59,052 nucleotides of DNA from Bacteroidaceae bacterium (lineage in GTDB: Bacteria > Bacteroidota > Bacteroidia > Bacteroidales > Bacteroidaceae): assembly GCA_016280445.1 (NCBI GenBank), contig JAEEGS010000031.1:1-59052 (forward strand), written 5' to 3'. Positions 25,664-34,281 of the stretch are shown piece by piece; position 1 is the stretch's first letter; the number at the start of each line of letters is the position of its first letter. The notes under the pieces were generated by a model. It was not told where the DNA came from. It ran no database searches and was given only the letters and a program-made list of their open reading frames with translations. The translations under genes were made by a program, and so were the position numbers.

Positions 25664-25830
25664 CTTGCAAGAAAGAGCATAACGCTTCTATTTTATCCAT
25701 AAGCCACGATGCAGAAACACCGCAGGAGGGCGCACAAGGCACCCTTTCGGTGGCAAAGTAAAGGAAAAAGAAAGAAATCACCAAATTTTTCTCCAACTTT
25801 TTTGTCTCTACTGAGCCAGAAGACTTTTCC
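25664..25830. repeat. direct repeat flanking the toxin-antitoxin cassette, copy 2
   Basis: Upstream partner of the repeat at 24778-24945; the two copies start 886 bases apart with the whole toxin-antitoxin module between them. Sequence shared includes GGAGGGCGCACAAGGCACCC, which can fold with itself (GGGTGCC/GGGCGC), and the promoter-like pair. No ORF longer than chance is needed to explain it. Confidence 0.88.
25754..25785 (-). promoter_or_regulatory. promoter of the toxin-antitoxin cassette
   Basis: TTTG (25785-25782), 20 bases, TTACTTTG (25761-25754) on the minus strand. The -7 box differs from consensus by one base. The predicted leader before the antitoxin ATG is about 115 bases and contains a GC-rich hairpin. 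Confidence 0.6.
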
Positions 25831-25963
25831 GTAAGTATAAAGGTTACACTTTGGAGTAGACAAAAAAAAATGGCTTGGATATCTCGACGATATTCGAAGG
25901 GTATTCGACAACGCTTCGGAAGCGTACTCCACACAGGTGGATGCAGGTGACCCGAACAATGGA
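25831..25963. other. intergenic, no feature recognised
   Basis: Between repeat copy 2 and the terminator of the CpxP-like gene. Only a short CGCTTC-GG-AAGCG palindrome is visible. The several ORFs that cross this area run through repeats and terminators and look spurious. Confidence 0.5.
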
Positions 25964-25994
25964 ATAAAAAAAGGGGCAACGAAGTGCCCCAAAA
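25964..25994 (-). terminator. terminator of the CpxP-like gene
   Basis: GGGGCA (25973-25978) pairs with TGCCCC (25985-25990) around a small loop; on the minus strand seven T follow. It lies about 45 bases after the stop at 26036. Confidence 0.88.
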
Positions 25995-26035
25995 TGTTAT
26001 GTTTGCTTATGAAAAAGTTGTGTGAGAGAGAGTGC

Positions 26036-26560
26036 TTAGAAAGAGGTGTTGCCATCGCCACCACGAGGGCCTCCGCCAAATCCGCCTGGGCGTCCCATGC
26101 CACCAGGTCTGCCACCACCCTGTTGTCCTCCTCGGAAGCCTTGCTGCATGCCTGCACGGCGGACATAAATCTGTGCGGCCTGCACGGGAGTCAGAATCTC
26201 GAGGAACTTGGGCAGATAGGCCTTATCAACGGAGAGTTGTGCTTCCTGAGTGGCGAACTGCTTCTGGATGAGTTCTGTGGCCTGTGCGTCAGTCATCTTC
26301 TTGAAGTCCACTTCCTCTTCGGCGGCTTTTTCGCCCTTGGGATTCTCTGCATTGTGACGCGCTGTCTGATAATCCAGATAGAGTACCTTGAATGCTTCGG
26401 TCTTGGCGTCGTCAAGTTTCATCTGCTTGGCGAGACGGTCAGCCATACGAGTGTACATCTCTGCAGGTGACATTCTCTGACGGGAACCGCCGTTGTCTTG
26501 TGCCATTGTGGCTACTGATACGAGCACGAATACGAGTGCTGTCAAAATCATTTTTTTCAT
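26036..26560 (-). CDS. small exported protein, Spy/CpxP-like (DUF4890 type)
   Basis: Signal peptide MKKMILTALVFVLVSVATMAQ, then about 120 residues of charged helix: MSPAEMYTRMADRLAKQMKL, KTEAFKVLYLDYQTARH and LTPVQAAQIYVRRAG. The pattern of paired helices with conserved LT-x-Q resembles periplasmic Spy/CpxP-like stress chaperones and the DUF4890 proteins of Bacteroidales. The last 35 residues are Gly/Arg/Pro-rich (GGGRPGGMGRPGG) and likely disordered. Length 174. It may buffer misfolded envelope proteins; that role is inferred from the family. It stands alone, with its own terminator. The start could also be the Met at residue 4. Confidence 0.75.
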   Translation of the reverse strand: MKKMILTALVFVLVSVATMAQDNGGSRQRMSPAEMYTRMADRLAKQMKLDDAKTEAFKVLYLDYQTARHNAENPKGEKAAEEEVDFKKMTDAQATELIQKQFATQEAQLSVDKAYLPKFLEILTPVQAAQIYVRRAGMQQGFRGGQQGGGRPGGMGRPGGFGGGPRGGDGNTSF

Positions 26561-26708
26561 CGTCTGTGTTGTTTTAGAGGTTTGAGTATTTAGTTGTTAG
26601 TTGTTAATTGTGAGTTTTTATTTTTTAGTTTCTTGTTTTGCGTTTTTAATTGTCAGCTTTCGATGGGTATGACCCACCCCACACTTAAAAGGTTTAATAG
26701 TCAAACGT

Positions 26709-26746
26709 AAAAAAAACAAAAAAGGGCAGGACGGTGTGTCCTACCC
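26709..26746 (-). terminator. terminator of the OmpA-like gene
   Basis: GGGCAGGAC (26724-26732) pairs with GTCCTACCC (26738-26746), one G-U pair in the RNA, followed on the minus strand by a T-rich run (26723-26709). It lies 28 bases after the stop. Confidence 0.88.
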
Positions 26747-26774
26747 TCTTAAATATAATAATGTATCAGTTGGC

Positions 26775-27899
26775 TTATTTCTTGTTCTCCTCGATGAAGA
26801 CAACCACGCGGTTCCAGTCGTTCTCGCTGAAGAGTTCGTCTGTGACACCAAGACCCTTCTGAGTGAGGCGGCTTGGGTCAATCTTGTAGGTGTTGACGAG
26901 CATGTCGTAAACAGCCTTAGCACGAGCATCTGAGAGACGCTGATTGAGGTCGGCTGGACCTTCTGGAGAAGCATAACCGTTGATAATAACCTTGCTCTCT
27001 GGGTGGTTCTTCATGTAAGTGGCAATCATGTCAACAGAAGGACGCTGAGATGGGTCGATGATGCTCTTGCCCTGACGGAAGATAACCACAGGAGCGAGCT
27101 TGTTGGCCTCAACCACAACTGGTTTGTCAACATACTTAATCTTCTCAACCTCCACTTCCTTAATCACTTCCTTTGGCTTCTTTGCAAGTTCTGCCTGGAG
27201 ACGGGCAATCTCGTCCATCATGGCACCTACATCATAGGTCTTGAAGTAGTGAGTACCATTGGAGTTTTTGAAGTGGTAAGTGAGACCTGCAGTAAGCGTG
27301 AGCTGAGACTCGTGAACATTGAGACCAGAACCAACGTTCCAGTAAGAGATGGCTGGCTTTACTGTGAAAGTGAGAGCCTTTGCCTGACCCAGGTTGAAGT
27401 TGAAGTCAAGACCAAAGTTGGAAGTCACTGTACTGTATGGGTGATGTGTGTGCTGACGATAGCACTCACCGAGGATATAGCCCCAGCCACAACCTGCACG
27501 TGCAACAACTTCCACTGGACGTGGCTGACCCTTGTAACCTCCGAAGAAGTTGTTCAGGTTGATGAGCGCGTTGACGCCGAGATTGCCAAAGTCAAAAGCG
27601 GTCTTCTGACCATAAGCATTATATAAGAAATAAGTGGCCTTGTCGTTAGCATTGTTCGCATTGATGCCTGCGAAATAGTTAACGCTCAAACCAAGTACAG
27701 GAGTAATGTCCTTTGTGATTTCAACATTCACACCTGCACGCATGTCTTTAATCATGTTCTGACCGATAGTTGGTTCGTAAACACCACCTTGAACACCGAT
27801 AGACCAGTTGTCAAAGAATTTGCTTGTTTCGATTGCCGTCTGGGCATTAGCAGCCAGAGTTGAGCCCATGACTGCAATTGCAAGTAAAAGCTTTTTCAT
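26775..27899 (-). CDS. OmpA-family outer-membrane protein
   Basis: Outer-membrane barrel tied to peptidoglycan. The start at 27899 gives the signal peptide MKKLLLAIAVMGSTLAANAQ; an ATG two codons earlier is less likely. Residues about 21-215 form the barrel (alternating strands such as NWSIGVQGGVYEP and LTLTAGLTYHFKN). A coiled-coil-like link, MDEIARLQAELAKKPKEVIK, leads to the C-terminal OmpA domain: VIFRQGKSIIDPSQRPSVDM, VIINGYASPEGPADLN and LSDARAKAVYDML carry the peptidoglycan-binding pattern, with D and R in the usual places. Length 374. Likely abundant: it has a good promoter, a strong terminator and codon use like housekeeping genes. Monocistronic. Confidence 0.93.
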   Translation of the reverse strand: MKKLLLAIAVMGSTLAANAQTAIETSKFFDNWSIGVQGGVYEPTIGQNMIKDMRAGVNVEITKDITPVLGLSVNYFAGINANNANDKATYFLYNAYGQKTAFDFGNLGVNALINLNNFFGGYKGQPRPVEVVARAGCGWGYILGECYRQHTHHPYSTVTSNFGLDFNFNLGQAKALTFTVKPAISYWNVGSGLNVHESQLTLTAGLTYHFKNSNGTHYFKTYDVGAMMDEIARLQAELAKKPKEVIKEVEVEKIKYVDKPVVVEANKLAPVVIFRQGKSIIDPSQRPSVDMIATYMKNHPESKVIINGYASPEGPADLNQRLSDARAKAVYDMLVNTYKIDPSRLTQKGLGVTDELFSENDWNRVVVFIEENKK

Positions 27900-27959
27900 A
27901 CACAAAAATTTTTAGTTAATAAGAGAAGTAATTCTTAAAATCATTGTAAAATTCCATTG

Positions 27960-27990
27960 CAAAGTTAAATCTTTTTAACTCAACAAACAA
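27960..27990 (-). promoter_or_regulatory. promoter of the OmpA-like gene
   Basis: TTG (27990-27988), 20 bases, TAACTTTG (27967-27960) on the minus strand, about 60 bases before the ATG. The leader is AT-rich, as is common for highly expressed Bacteroidetes genes. Confidence 0.75.
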
Positions 27991-28038
27991 TTTTTCGCTC
28001 TTTTTTTTCCAAAAAACATATAAAAAAGCAGCTTTTCA

Positions 28039-30141
28039 TCAATTGACAGACAAATGCACCTCCATGGTGGCGGTATATTGCTTGCCATCGGTGTGGGTGT
28101 AGACGAATGCTTGACGAATGATGTAGGTATTCCCTTTCGTCAGACGTCCAGGATATTGTCCCACATAGCAGCCATATTGGTCGGGGTACATCTCGGCAAA
28201 AATGGCTGCGGAGGAATCGTATCCCACGACATTGCCCGCAGTGGTGAACCAATGGCCGTAGCAGGTATTGGAAGAGGTGGATGTAGTCGTGTTGAAGTTC
28301 TTGTTTCCATTCTTGCTCACACCTGCAAACACCAAAGTACCTTCCGTGCCTGCGGAGGTGTTTCGTTTCACGGCCTTCATCTGTGCGGTGCTGACACCCA
28401 GCGCCTGGCTGATAGCATCCATATCGTACTGCACACGCACACTGGAGTATTGGCTGCTGCTATAGGCCAAATCGGCATAGAGCACCACGGTGGTGTCCTT
28501 CCTCTCATAGTCTGCTGCGTAGTCACCATAGGTGCGTGTGGTGCCCGATGCTCCACATTCCTCGAATGACACCTGGTAGGGCCACTGCTCATCGGTGGCA
28601 TCACTGTCATCCCAAGGATGACGCCAGTGCTCAGTCGGTGCGCCCGTCACGACAAACCATGCCCGCTTAGTGTTTTCAGGCAAAGCCAACTCTGCCACAC
28701 CTTCCTTGTCGCTGTACATGCTGCCATAAACGCGTTCGCCATCTGTCGTCTGCGCCACGAAGCCATAACGCCAGCCGGCCTTGCCCACATTGATTTTGCG
28801 ATAGCCATCCGCTCCGGCAATGCCTTTGAAGTTGGCTTTCACCGTTGTGCCGCCCTTGAAGCCCTTCAACGGGATGATGTTGAAGCCATAGTTTTGAGGA
28901 CAGTTCTCCGCATCGACCGCATAGGTGTTGTCGGTTCCTTCCACGTAGGTCAGTTTGGTAGAGAAAGCATTCTGGTAGTTCTTGCCACGATCGCGAAGGC
29001 CATCGATGTCCCAAGTGGCCGCACGGCAAGCGTAGTCGAACATCATCTGGTTGAAGTCATTCTGGGTGGCACCCGTCATGCGCTTGTAGGTCTCCACGGG
29101 GTCTTCGGGACGCTTGGTCTCGCGCCACATTCTGCCGATAAAGTCCTGACCATGCAGTTGGCACCAATAATACTGAATGAAGTAGTTGGCATAACGGAAA
29201 AGGCTGCTTTCATAACCCTCGTGCAGAAGGTTCAGATAAGACCTTGACACATAAGTGCCGTAGTAGCCGCTGAAGAGACCTGCCGGATATACTTGGAAAG
29301 CCTGCCATTGGGCACAACTTTCCCACCAGGCGCAGCCGCCACTGCCATTGTCGCCAAAGCCCCATTGCCAACCATGAGTGGTGCCCAAGTCGGCACTCAC
29401 CAGATACTGGAACACGTGACCAATCTCATGTGCCGCCGTATGTCCGCCCTCAGCACCTGCTGCCCAAGGGGTGCAGTGGAACAGTCCCACCTTGTAGGCT
29501 TTGCTCTTCTTCGTTCCGTCGTAATACCATACTGTGCCGTCTGTTCCGGAACCATCGGCGCGCCATGCGTTTCCATCCCACGATGTCTTCACGATGAACA
29601 TGCATATCTTATGCTCGTCAGTCGTTGACTTGCCTGGCTCCAAGAAGCCCAAATCTTCCACGTAGGATTTCCATATTTTCTCGCCATTGTTGAGCAGTGT
29701 CTTCACATTGACGGTGTAATTATTGTAAGAAATCGTGTTGCTCTTGGAAAGTGTCAATCCGTTCTCCCAAAAACACACGAAGTGCTCCGATTCCATCGAG
29801 CGTTGGAAGCACCATTGCGAACTTTCCTTCGTGAAATCCACGCTTGAATAAGCACTCGGTTTCACCAATGTGCGCTCCACCTTATCCATACGATAGACAC
29901 CATTTGTGCGGTAAGACTTGTTCAGCTTCACCACTTTCCCATTCGATGGATTGGTTCTGTAGCGTGAGAAGGACGACTTTCCGAAGATGATGGAGTCAAC
30001 ATCTGTCAAACTGATAATTTCATTTTCCGTGAAAGGGTCGTCAAACTGGAACCAGAGGGTGTCTGGCTTTGTTTGGGCATTCATGTGCACCCCCATCGCT
30101 GATGTGAGGAATGTCAACATGAGAAAGACGTTGCGTTTCAT
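28039..30141 (-). CDS. putative secreted zinc metallopeptidase (DUF6055-type) with C-terminal DUF4859-like domain
   Basis: A 700-residue exported protein (MKRNVFLMLTFLTSAMGVHMNAQ). Residues about 112-385 include a zinc motif: GGHTAAHEIGHVFQY with HEIGH at 238-242, and a possible third ligand at E274 in CAWWESCAQ. This fits the DUF6055 family that I recall as gluzincin-like. Beta-type sequence follows (about 400-540) and the end, from about residue 560, resembles a DUF4859 domain (GYDSSAAIFAEMYPDQYGC, TYIIRQAFVYTHTDGKQY). There is no T9SS sorting signal. It follows a 152-residue sorting-signal protein by 12 bases. Peptidase activity is inferred from the HExxH motif; substrate unknown. Confidence 0.78.
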   Translation of the reverse strand: MKRNVFLMLTFLTSAMGVHMNAQTKPDTLWFQFDDPFTENEIISLTDVDSIIFGKSSFSRYRTNPSNGKVVKLNKSYRTNGVYRMDKVERTLVKPSAYSSVDFTKESSQWCFQRSMESEHFVCFWENGLTLSKSNTISYNNYTVNVKTLLNNGEKIWKSYVEDLGFLEPGKSTTDEHKICMFIVKTSWDGNAWRADGSGTDGTVWYYDGTKKSKAYKVGLFHCTPWAAGAEGGHTAAHEIGHVFQYLVSADLGTTHGWQWGFGDNGSGGCAWWESCAQWQAFQVYPAGLFSGYYGTYVSRSYLNLLHEGYESSLFRYANYFIQYYWCQLHGQDFIGRMWRETKRPEDPVETYKRMTGATQNDFNQMMFDYACRAATWDIDGLRDRGKNYQNAFSTKLTYVEGTDNTYAVDAENCPQNYGFNIIPLKGFKGGTTVKANFKGIAGADGYRKINVGKAGWRYGFVAQTTDGERVYGSMYSDKEGVAELALPENTKRAWFVVTGAPTEHWRHPWDDSDATDEQWPYQVSFEECGASGTTRTYGDYAADYERKDTTVVLYADLAYSSSQYSSVRVQYDMDAISQALGVSTAQMKAVKRNTSAGTEGTLVFAGVSKNGNKNFNTTTSTSSNTCYGHWFTTAGNVVGYDSSAAIFAEMYPDQYGCYVGQYPGRLTKGNTYIIRQAFVYTHTDGKQYTATMEVHLSVN

Positions 30142-30153
30142 AGTGTATCCTTT

Positions 30154-30612
30154 CTATTTTTTCATCACCGTCATTGATGACTTGCCGAAATTGACCACGT
30201 AAACACCCTTGGAGAGTCTGTTCAGATTCACCGAAATGAGGTCGCCAGACTTCTGTACATCGGCGTTGACCTCCACACCATTAGGGGTGTAGACCCGCAC
30301 TTCCTGCACATCAGCCGCATCAACGACCAAGGTGTTGGCGCTAAATTTCACTTTCTTCTCTGCAAGTGTCGGTTCAATGCCCACGGGGTCATCCTCTTCC
30401 GACACGTAGAAGTTCTTGATGTCGCTCAACTCATACTGGTCGGTGTTGACCGTCATCTTTCCGTCCTTGAATTTCAGGACAGGGTCGCTTTCACCACCCA
30501 GCAGATAGTAGACTTTGGTTTCCTGAGCATCGTTCAGAATGAAGACGATGCTTCTGGCCATTGCTCCCAGAGAAAGCAGGCTTGCACACAGTAAAAGAGT
30601 AAGTTTTTTCAT
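30154..30612 (-). CDS. small secreted protein with T9SS-type sorting domain (152 aa)
   Basis: Signal peptide MKKLTLLLCASLLSLGAMAR. Residues about 21-80 (IVFILNDAQETKVYYLLGGE, then YELSDIKNFYVSEEDD) form a short beta-type module that I do not recognise by name. Residues about 85-152 are a type-A sorting domain: VRVYTPNGVEV, ISVNLNRLSKGVYVVNFGKS and the basic end MTVMKK. With almost no cargo besides the small module, it is unusually short for a T9SS substrate. It is 12 bases upstream of the putative metallopeptidase, which has no sorting domain. The two may work as a pair, or this may be a minimal cargo. Confidence 0.75.
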   Translation of the reverse strand: MKKLTLLLCASLLSLGAMARSIVFILNDAQETKVYYLLGGESDPVLKFKDGKMTVNTDQYELSDIKNFYVSEEDDPVGIEPTLAEKKVKFSANTLVVDAADVQEVRVYTPNGVEVNADVQKSGDLISVNLNRLSKGVYVVNFGKSSMTVMKK

Positions 30613-30631
30613 TTTTCGATCGCTTTTAGTT

Positions 30632-30811
30632 TTAGGATTTTAATAGATTTCTAACATTGATTCCGAACCAGACAAGTCCCAAGAAGAAGATAATCATGAT
30701 GACCATCGAGAACGAGTCTTGCAACACGGTGTAAAGCCAAATGCTCGCTCCAAAGCACACAACGATGAAGAAGAGCGAGAGTATCATGAATGTTTTTTTT
30801 AGCCTTTCCAT
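30632..30811 (-). CDS. small membrane protein (59 aa)
   Basis: MERLKKTFMILSLFFIVVCF opens the first of two hydrophobic helices; the second is SMVIMIIFFLGLVWFGINV, and the chain ends RNLLKS. I chose the ATG at 30811 because a basic start directly before the helix is typical; an ATG at 30856 would add 15 polar residues and overlap cysS by 19 bases. It lies 26 bases downstream of cysS and 19 bases upstream of the sorting-signal gene. No family recognised. Confidence 0.65.
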   Translation of the reverse strand: MERLKKTFMILSLFFIVVCFGASIWLYTVLQDSFSMVIMIIFFLGLVWFGINVRNLLKS

Positions 30812-30837
30812 CTCGTTTCCGTTTCTTGAATAAGACT

Positions 30838-32343
30838 TTATTTGTTGAGTTTCCAAGTGAACCCGTCCTTCGTGTCCTTCACCTCAAAGCCCAGGGCGGC
30901 CAGGTTGTCACGAATCATGTCGCTAGTGGCCCAGTCTTTGTTGGCTTTGGCTTTGGCACGCTGCTCCAGGAGCATGTCGACCACCTTTCCGAAGGCCTCT
31001 TCACGGGCATCGTTCGTTCCGCCGGCAGCAGCCACCGATGCACCACCTGCCTTCAGACCGAGCAGGTCGAAGGCGAAGAGATGGAAGACTTCCTTCAGGG
31101 CTTCCAGCGCATCGGGCGTGATGGTTTCCTTTTTGTCGACAATGGAGTTGATGGTCTTGGTGGCATCGAAGAGGTGAGAGATGACGATGGGGGTGTTGAA
31201 GTCATCATACATCGCATCGTAGCACTGCTGCTTGAGAGCATTTACAAAGTCGATGCTCACGGAACCGCCATCGGCGGGTTGGATGCTCTGGAGAGCTTTC
31301 CAGGCATCGAGCAGTCTCTCCAATCCCTTTTCGGCGGCTTGGAGGGCGTCGTTGCTGAAATCGACCGTAGAGCGGTAGTGTGCCTGAAGGATGAAGAAAC
31401 GGATGGTCATGGGCGAGTAGGCACGGTCAAGCTTCGGGTGGTCGCCACTGAAGAATTGCGGCAAGGTGATGAAGTTGCCGAGCGATTTGCCCATCTTCTG
31501 TCCCTCTATGGTAATCATGTTGTTATGAATCCAGTAGGTCACCATCTGTTCGCCTTGGCTGGCTACGGCCTGGGCTATCTCGCACTCGTGGTGAGGGAAG
31601 ATGAGGTCCATGCCGCCTCCGTGGATGTCGAAGTGGGCGCCGAGGTACTTCCGACCCATCGCGGTGCATTCGCAGTGCCAACCTGGGAAGCCGTTGCTCC
31701 AAGGCGAAGGCCAGCGCATGATGTGCTCGGGCTGGGCGGCTTTCCAGAGCGCGAAGTCGGCCTGATTCCTCTTTTCGCCCACACCGGCGAGGTCGCGGCT
31801 GGCGTCTTTCACGTTCTCAAGGTTGCGACCGGAGAGGATGCCGTACTTGTGCACTTTGTTGTATTTATCCACATCGAAGTAAATGGAACCGTTGCTCTCG
31901 TAGGCAAAGCCATTGTCGAGAATCTGCTGCACCAGTTGTTGCTGTTCGATGATGTGTCCTGTGGCATGAGGCTCGATGCTGGGGGGCAAGCAGCCCAAAG
32001 CATCCATTGCCTCGTGGAATCGGTTGGTGTAATACTGGGCCACTTCCATCGGCTCCAGTTGCTCCAGGCGTGCCTTCTTGGCGATTTTGTCCTCGCCTTC
32101 GTCGGCATCATGCTCCAAATGCCCCACATCGGTGATGTTGCGCACGTAGCGCACCTTGTAGCCGATGTGCTGAAGGAAGCGGAAGATGATGTCGAAAGTG
32201 ATGGCGGGACGTGCATGTCCCAAGTGAGCGTCACCATATACTGTAGGTCCGCAGACATACATGCCCACGTGTGGCGCATGCAGTGGGCGGAACACCTCTT
32301 TTTTTCTGGTCAGGGTGTTGTAGACGTAAAGTGCCTGTTCCAT
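30838..32343 (-). CDS. cysS: cysteine--tRNA ligase
   Basis: Charges tRNA-Cys. The start at 32343 gives [18 protein letters not shown], the standard N-terminus; 85 further in-frame codons upstream run through both divergent promoters and are rejected. C31 in [19 protein letters not shown] is the first zinc ligand and HLGH (40-43) the HIGH motif; [18 protein letters not shown] supplies the next zinc Cys, and [10 protein letters not shown] the last ligands. The KMSKS loop reads KMGKS near residue 284. Length 501. The gene leads a run of small secreted-protein genes, which may share its transcript. Confidence 0.97.
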   Translation of the reverse strand: MEQALYVYNTLTRKKEVFRPLHAPHVGMYVCGPTVYGDAHLGHARPAITFDIIFRFLQHIGYKVRYVRNITDVGHLEHDADEGEDKIAKKARLEQLEPMEVAQYYTNRFHEAMDALGCLPPSIEPHATGHIIEQQQLVQQILDNGFAYESNGSIYFDVDKYNKVHKYGILSGRNLENVKDASRDLAGVGEKRNQADFALWKAAQPEHIMRWPSPWSNGFPGWHCECTAMGRKYLGAHFDIHGGGMDLIFPHHECEIAQAVASQGEQMVTYWIHNNMITIEGQKMGKSLGNFITLPQFFSGDHPKLDRAYSPMTIRFFILQAHYRSTVDFSNDALQAAEKGLERLLDAWKALQSIQPADGGSVSIDFVNALKQQCYDAMYDDFNTPIVISHLFDATKTINSIVDKKETITPDALEALKEVFHLFAFDLLGLKAGGASVAAAGGTNDAREEAFGKVVDMLLEQRAKAKANKDWATSDMIRDNLAALGFEVKDTKDGFTWKLNK

Positions 32344-32374
32344 TTTTACTTTTGCTTTTGCTTTAAAATGCGTA

Positions 32375-32405
32375 CAAAGGTACGGAGAATCACGCATATG
32401 GCAAA
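32375..32405 (-). promoter_or_regulatory. promoter of cysS
   Basis: TTTG (32405-32402), 19 bases, TACCTTTG (32382-32375) on the minus strand, a near-perfect Bacteroidetes promoter, 32 bases before the ATG at 32343. Confidence 0.82.
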
Positions 32406-32560
32406 GAAAAAGGGATTTTTTTTCTTTTTCGCAGAAGTCACTGCCCCATAACCGGTAGTGGAGTAAACCTACAGGCGGCAGTGGAGGGCAATGCAACGGG
32501 GTTGTGGAGGATGCAGCACGCTTCTTGTGGCACATTTGGAAAAAAATTTCTTCTTTTTTG

Positions 32561-32590
32561 TTGTGTTTCGGAAAATAATCACTACTTTTG
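32561..32590 (+). promoter_or_regulatory. promoter of the polyferredoxin-tatC operon
   Basis: TTG (32561-32563), 19 bases, TACTTTTG (32583-32590) on the plus strand, about 40 bases before the ATG at 32632. It is divergent from the cysS promoter. Confidence 0.75.
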
Positions 32591-32631
32591 TGGCGCAAAC
32601 ATTTATAACACGTAATTCGAACGTAATACCG

Positions 32632-34239
32632 ATGCTGAAACTAACCCGCAGGATCCTTGCCGTCATTTTCTGGTTAGGAATCACCCTTTTGTTCCTCGAC
32701 TTCACGGGAACCATGCAGTCCCTCCTCGGATGGATGGCGAAACTGCAATTCTTGCCCAGCGTGCTGGCGCTCAACGGCATATCCGTCGCGATTGTGCTGG
32801 TGATGACGCTCGTGCTAGGGCGTTTCTATTGTTCCGTCGTCTGTCCGCTCGGCGTCTTGCAGGACTTCTTTGCATGGATAGGCAAATGGCCCATCTTCCG
32901 CAAGAACAAAAAGGCCAAGTTCGCCAACCGCTACAGTTACTCGAAAGAAAAGAGATGGCTGCGGCTCACGGTGCTCGTCCTGTTCATCATCATGCTCGTG
33001 GCAGGCTTCAATGCAGGCATGGTACTGCTGGCCCCCTACAGTTCCTACGGACGCATCGTCTCATCGTTCATCCGACCTCTGTACATTGGCATCAACAACC
33101 TGCTGGCACAATGGTCGGAGGCAAACGACAACTACCTCTTCTATCAGGTGGAACAGCATGACAACCCACTCATCCTGTGGGTCATCGCCGGTGTGACAGC
33201 CCTCATCCTTTTCGTGCTTGCCTTCCTGCACGGCCGCACCTACTGCAACACCATCTGCCCCGTGGGCACCGTGCTCGGCTACATCGCAAAGTTCTCGCGA
33301 CTGAAAATGCAGGTGGATGAGGACAAGTGCATCAAATGCGGCCTTTGCGAGAAAAACTGCAAGGCAGCCTGCATCAAGGTGGAGAAAGGGCAGCCCGTGC
33401 TGTTTGACTACACGCGGTGCGTCACCTGCGGCGACTGCCAAACCGTATGCAGCAAGGGAGCACTACATCTGGCACCTGCGAAAAACCAAAGTGATCAGAG
33501 CACTCTGATTACTCCGAATAATCCGGCCAACCCAAAAGAAAACGACATCACTCGGCGTTCCTTCCTCGCCATCACAGGCACAGCTATTGCTGCCGCCACC
33601 CTTGAGGCACAGGAGAAAACCACCGACGGAGGACTGGCCGTCATCGAAGACAAGAAGATTCCTCAGCGCAAGACCCCGCTCACTCCTCCGGGTTCGCTCT
33701 CGGCAGCCAACTTGCAGCAGCACTGCACCGCATGCCAACTCTGCATTGCCAACTGCCCCAATGGTGTGTTGCGTCCATCGACCGATATGGCACACCTCTT
33801 GCAGCCCGCGATGGAATACGGCAAAGGCTTCTGCCGACCCGAATGTACCCGTTGCGCAGACGTCTGCCCCGCTGGCGCCATCCGCCCCATCACGGTGGAG
33901 GAGAAGACCGCCATTCAAATCGGTCATGCCGTGTGGATCAAGGAGAACTGCCTACCTGCCTCGCAAAACCAGAAGTGCGGCAGTTGCGCCACCCACTGCC
34001 CTGCCGAGGCCATCCAGATGGTACCCATCGACAAGAGCATCAAGCAGAACCCCGACGACGGACAATGGTATGACGGCGACGGCAACAAACTGGATTGGCG
34101 TGCCGTGAACGACCTGCTCCGTATCCCAGTGGTGGACACCGAGAAATGCATCGGCTGCGGCAAGTGCGAGTACCTCTGCCCTGCCCGCCCCTTCAGTGCC
34201 ATCTATGTAGAAGGGCACGAAACTCACCGAGAAATCTGA
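32632..34239 (+). CDS. membrane polyferredoxin (NapH/NosR-like) with an internal twin-arginine signal
   Basis: A 535-residue Fe-S electron-transfer protein. The first half is a NapH/YccM-type membrane domain: hydrophobic helices at about 10-25, 45-65, 110-135 and 180-200, the two CxxxCP motifs (C67-C71, C205-C209), then two cytosolic 4Fe-4S clusters (C233-C243, C263-C273). Next comes [18 protein letters not shown] at about 305-321, a Tat signal with RRSF at 308-311. After it a second set of Cys motifs follows: C365-C375, C401-C412, C440-C456 and C506-C516. The layout suggests a fusion of a membrane quinol oxidase-like module with a periplasmic ferredoxin. The start at 32632 is set by the promoter just upstream; 47 further in-frame codons precede it. 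tatA and tatC follow in the operon. Confidence 0.87.
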   Translation: MLKLTRRILAVIFWLGITLLFLDFTGTMQSLLGWMAKLQFLPSVLALNGISVAIVLVMTLVLGRFYCSVVCPLGVLQDFFAWIGKWPIFRKNKKAKFANRYSYSKEKRWLRLTVLVLFIIMLVAGFNAGMVLLAPYSSYGRIVSSFIRPLYIGINNLLAQWSEANDNYLFYQVEQHDNPLILWVIAGVTALILFVLAFLHGRTYCNTICPVGTVLGYIAKFSRLKMQVDEDKCIKCGLCEKNCKAACIKVEKGQPVLFDYTRCVTCGDCQTVCSKGALHLAPAKNQSDQSTLITPNNPANPKENDITRRSFLAITGTAIAAATLEAQEKTTDGGLAVIEDKKIPQRKTPLTPPGSLSAANLQQHCTACQLCIANCPNGVLRPSTDMAHLLQPAMEYGKGFCRPECTRCADVCPAGAIRPITVEEKTAIQIGHAVWIKENCLPASQNQKCGSCATHCPAEAIQMVPIDKSIKQNPDDGQWYDGDGNKLDWRAVNDLLRIPVVDTEKCIGCGKCEYLCPARPFSAIYVEGHETHREI

Positions 34240-34281
34240 AAATATCTTCAATTTTTCAATCCTTCAATTCTTCAATTTCTC

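Noticed and set aside
25693-26166. 157-codon ORF across repeat copy 2 and the CpxP-like gene end
   Set aside because: It spans a direct repeat, a terminator and the antisense of the Gly-rich tail, with no recognisable protein features.
30142-30153. Frameshift joining the 152-residue sorting protein and the metallopeptidase
   Set aside because: Each has its own start, signal peptide and stop, and the order (sorting domain first) is wrong for a broken single T9SS cargo.
32491-32631. 47-codon N-terminal extension of the polyferredoxin
   Set aside because: It covers the operon promoter and encodes a Phe-rich stretch that does not look like a signal or domain.
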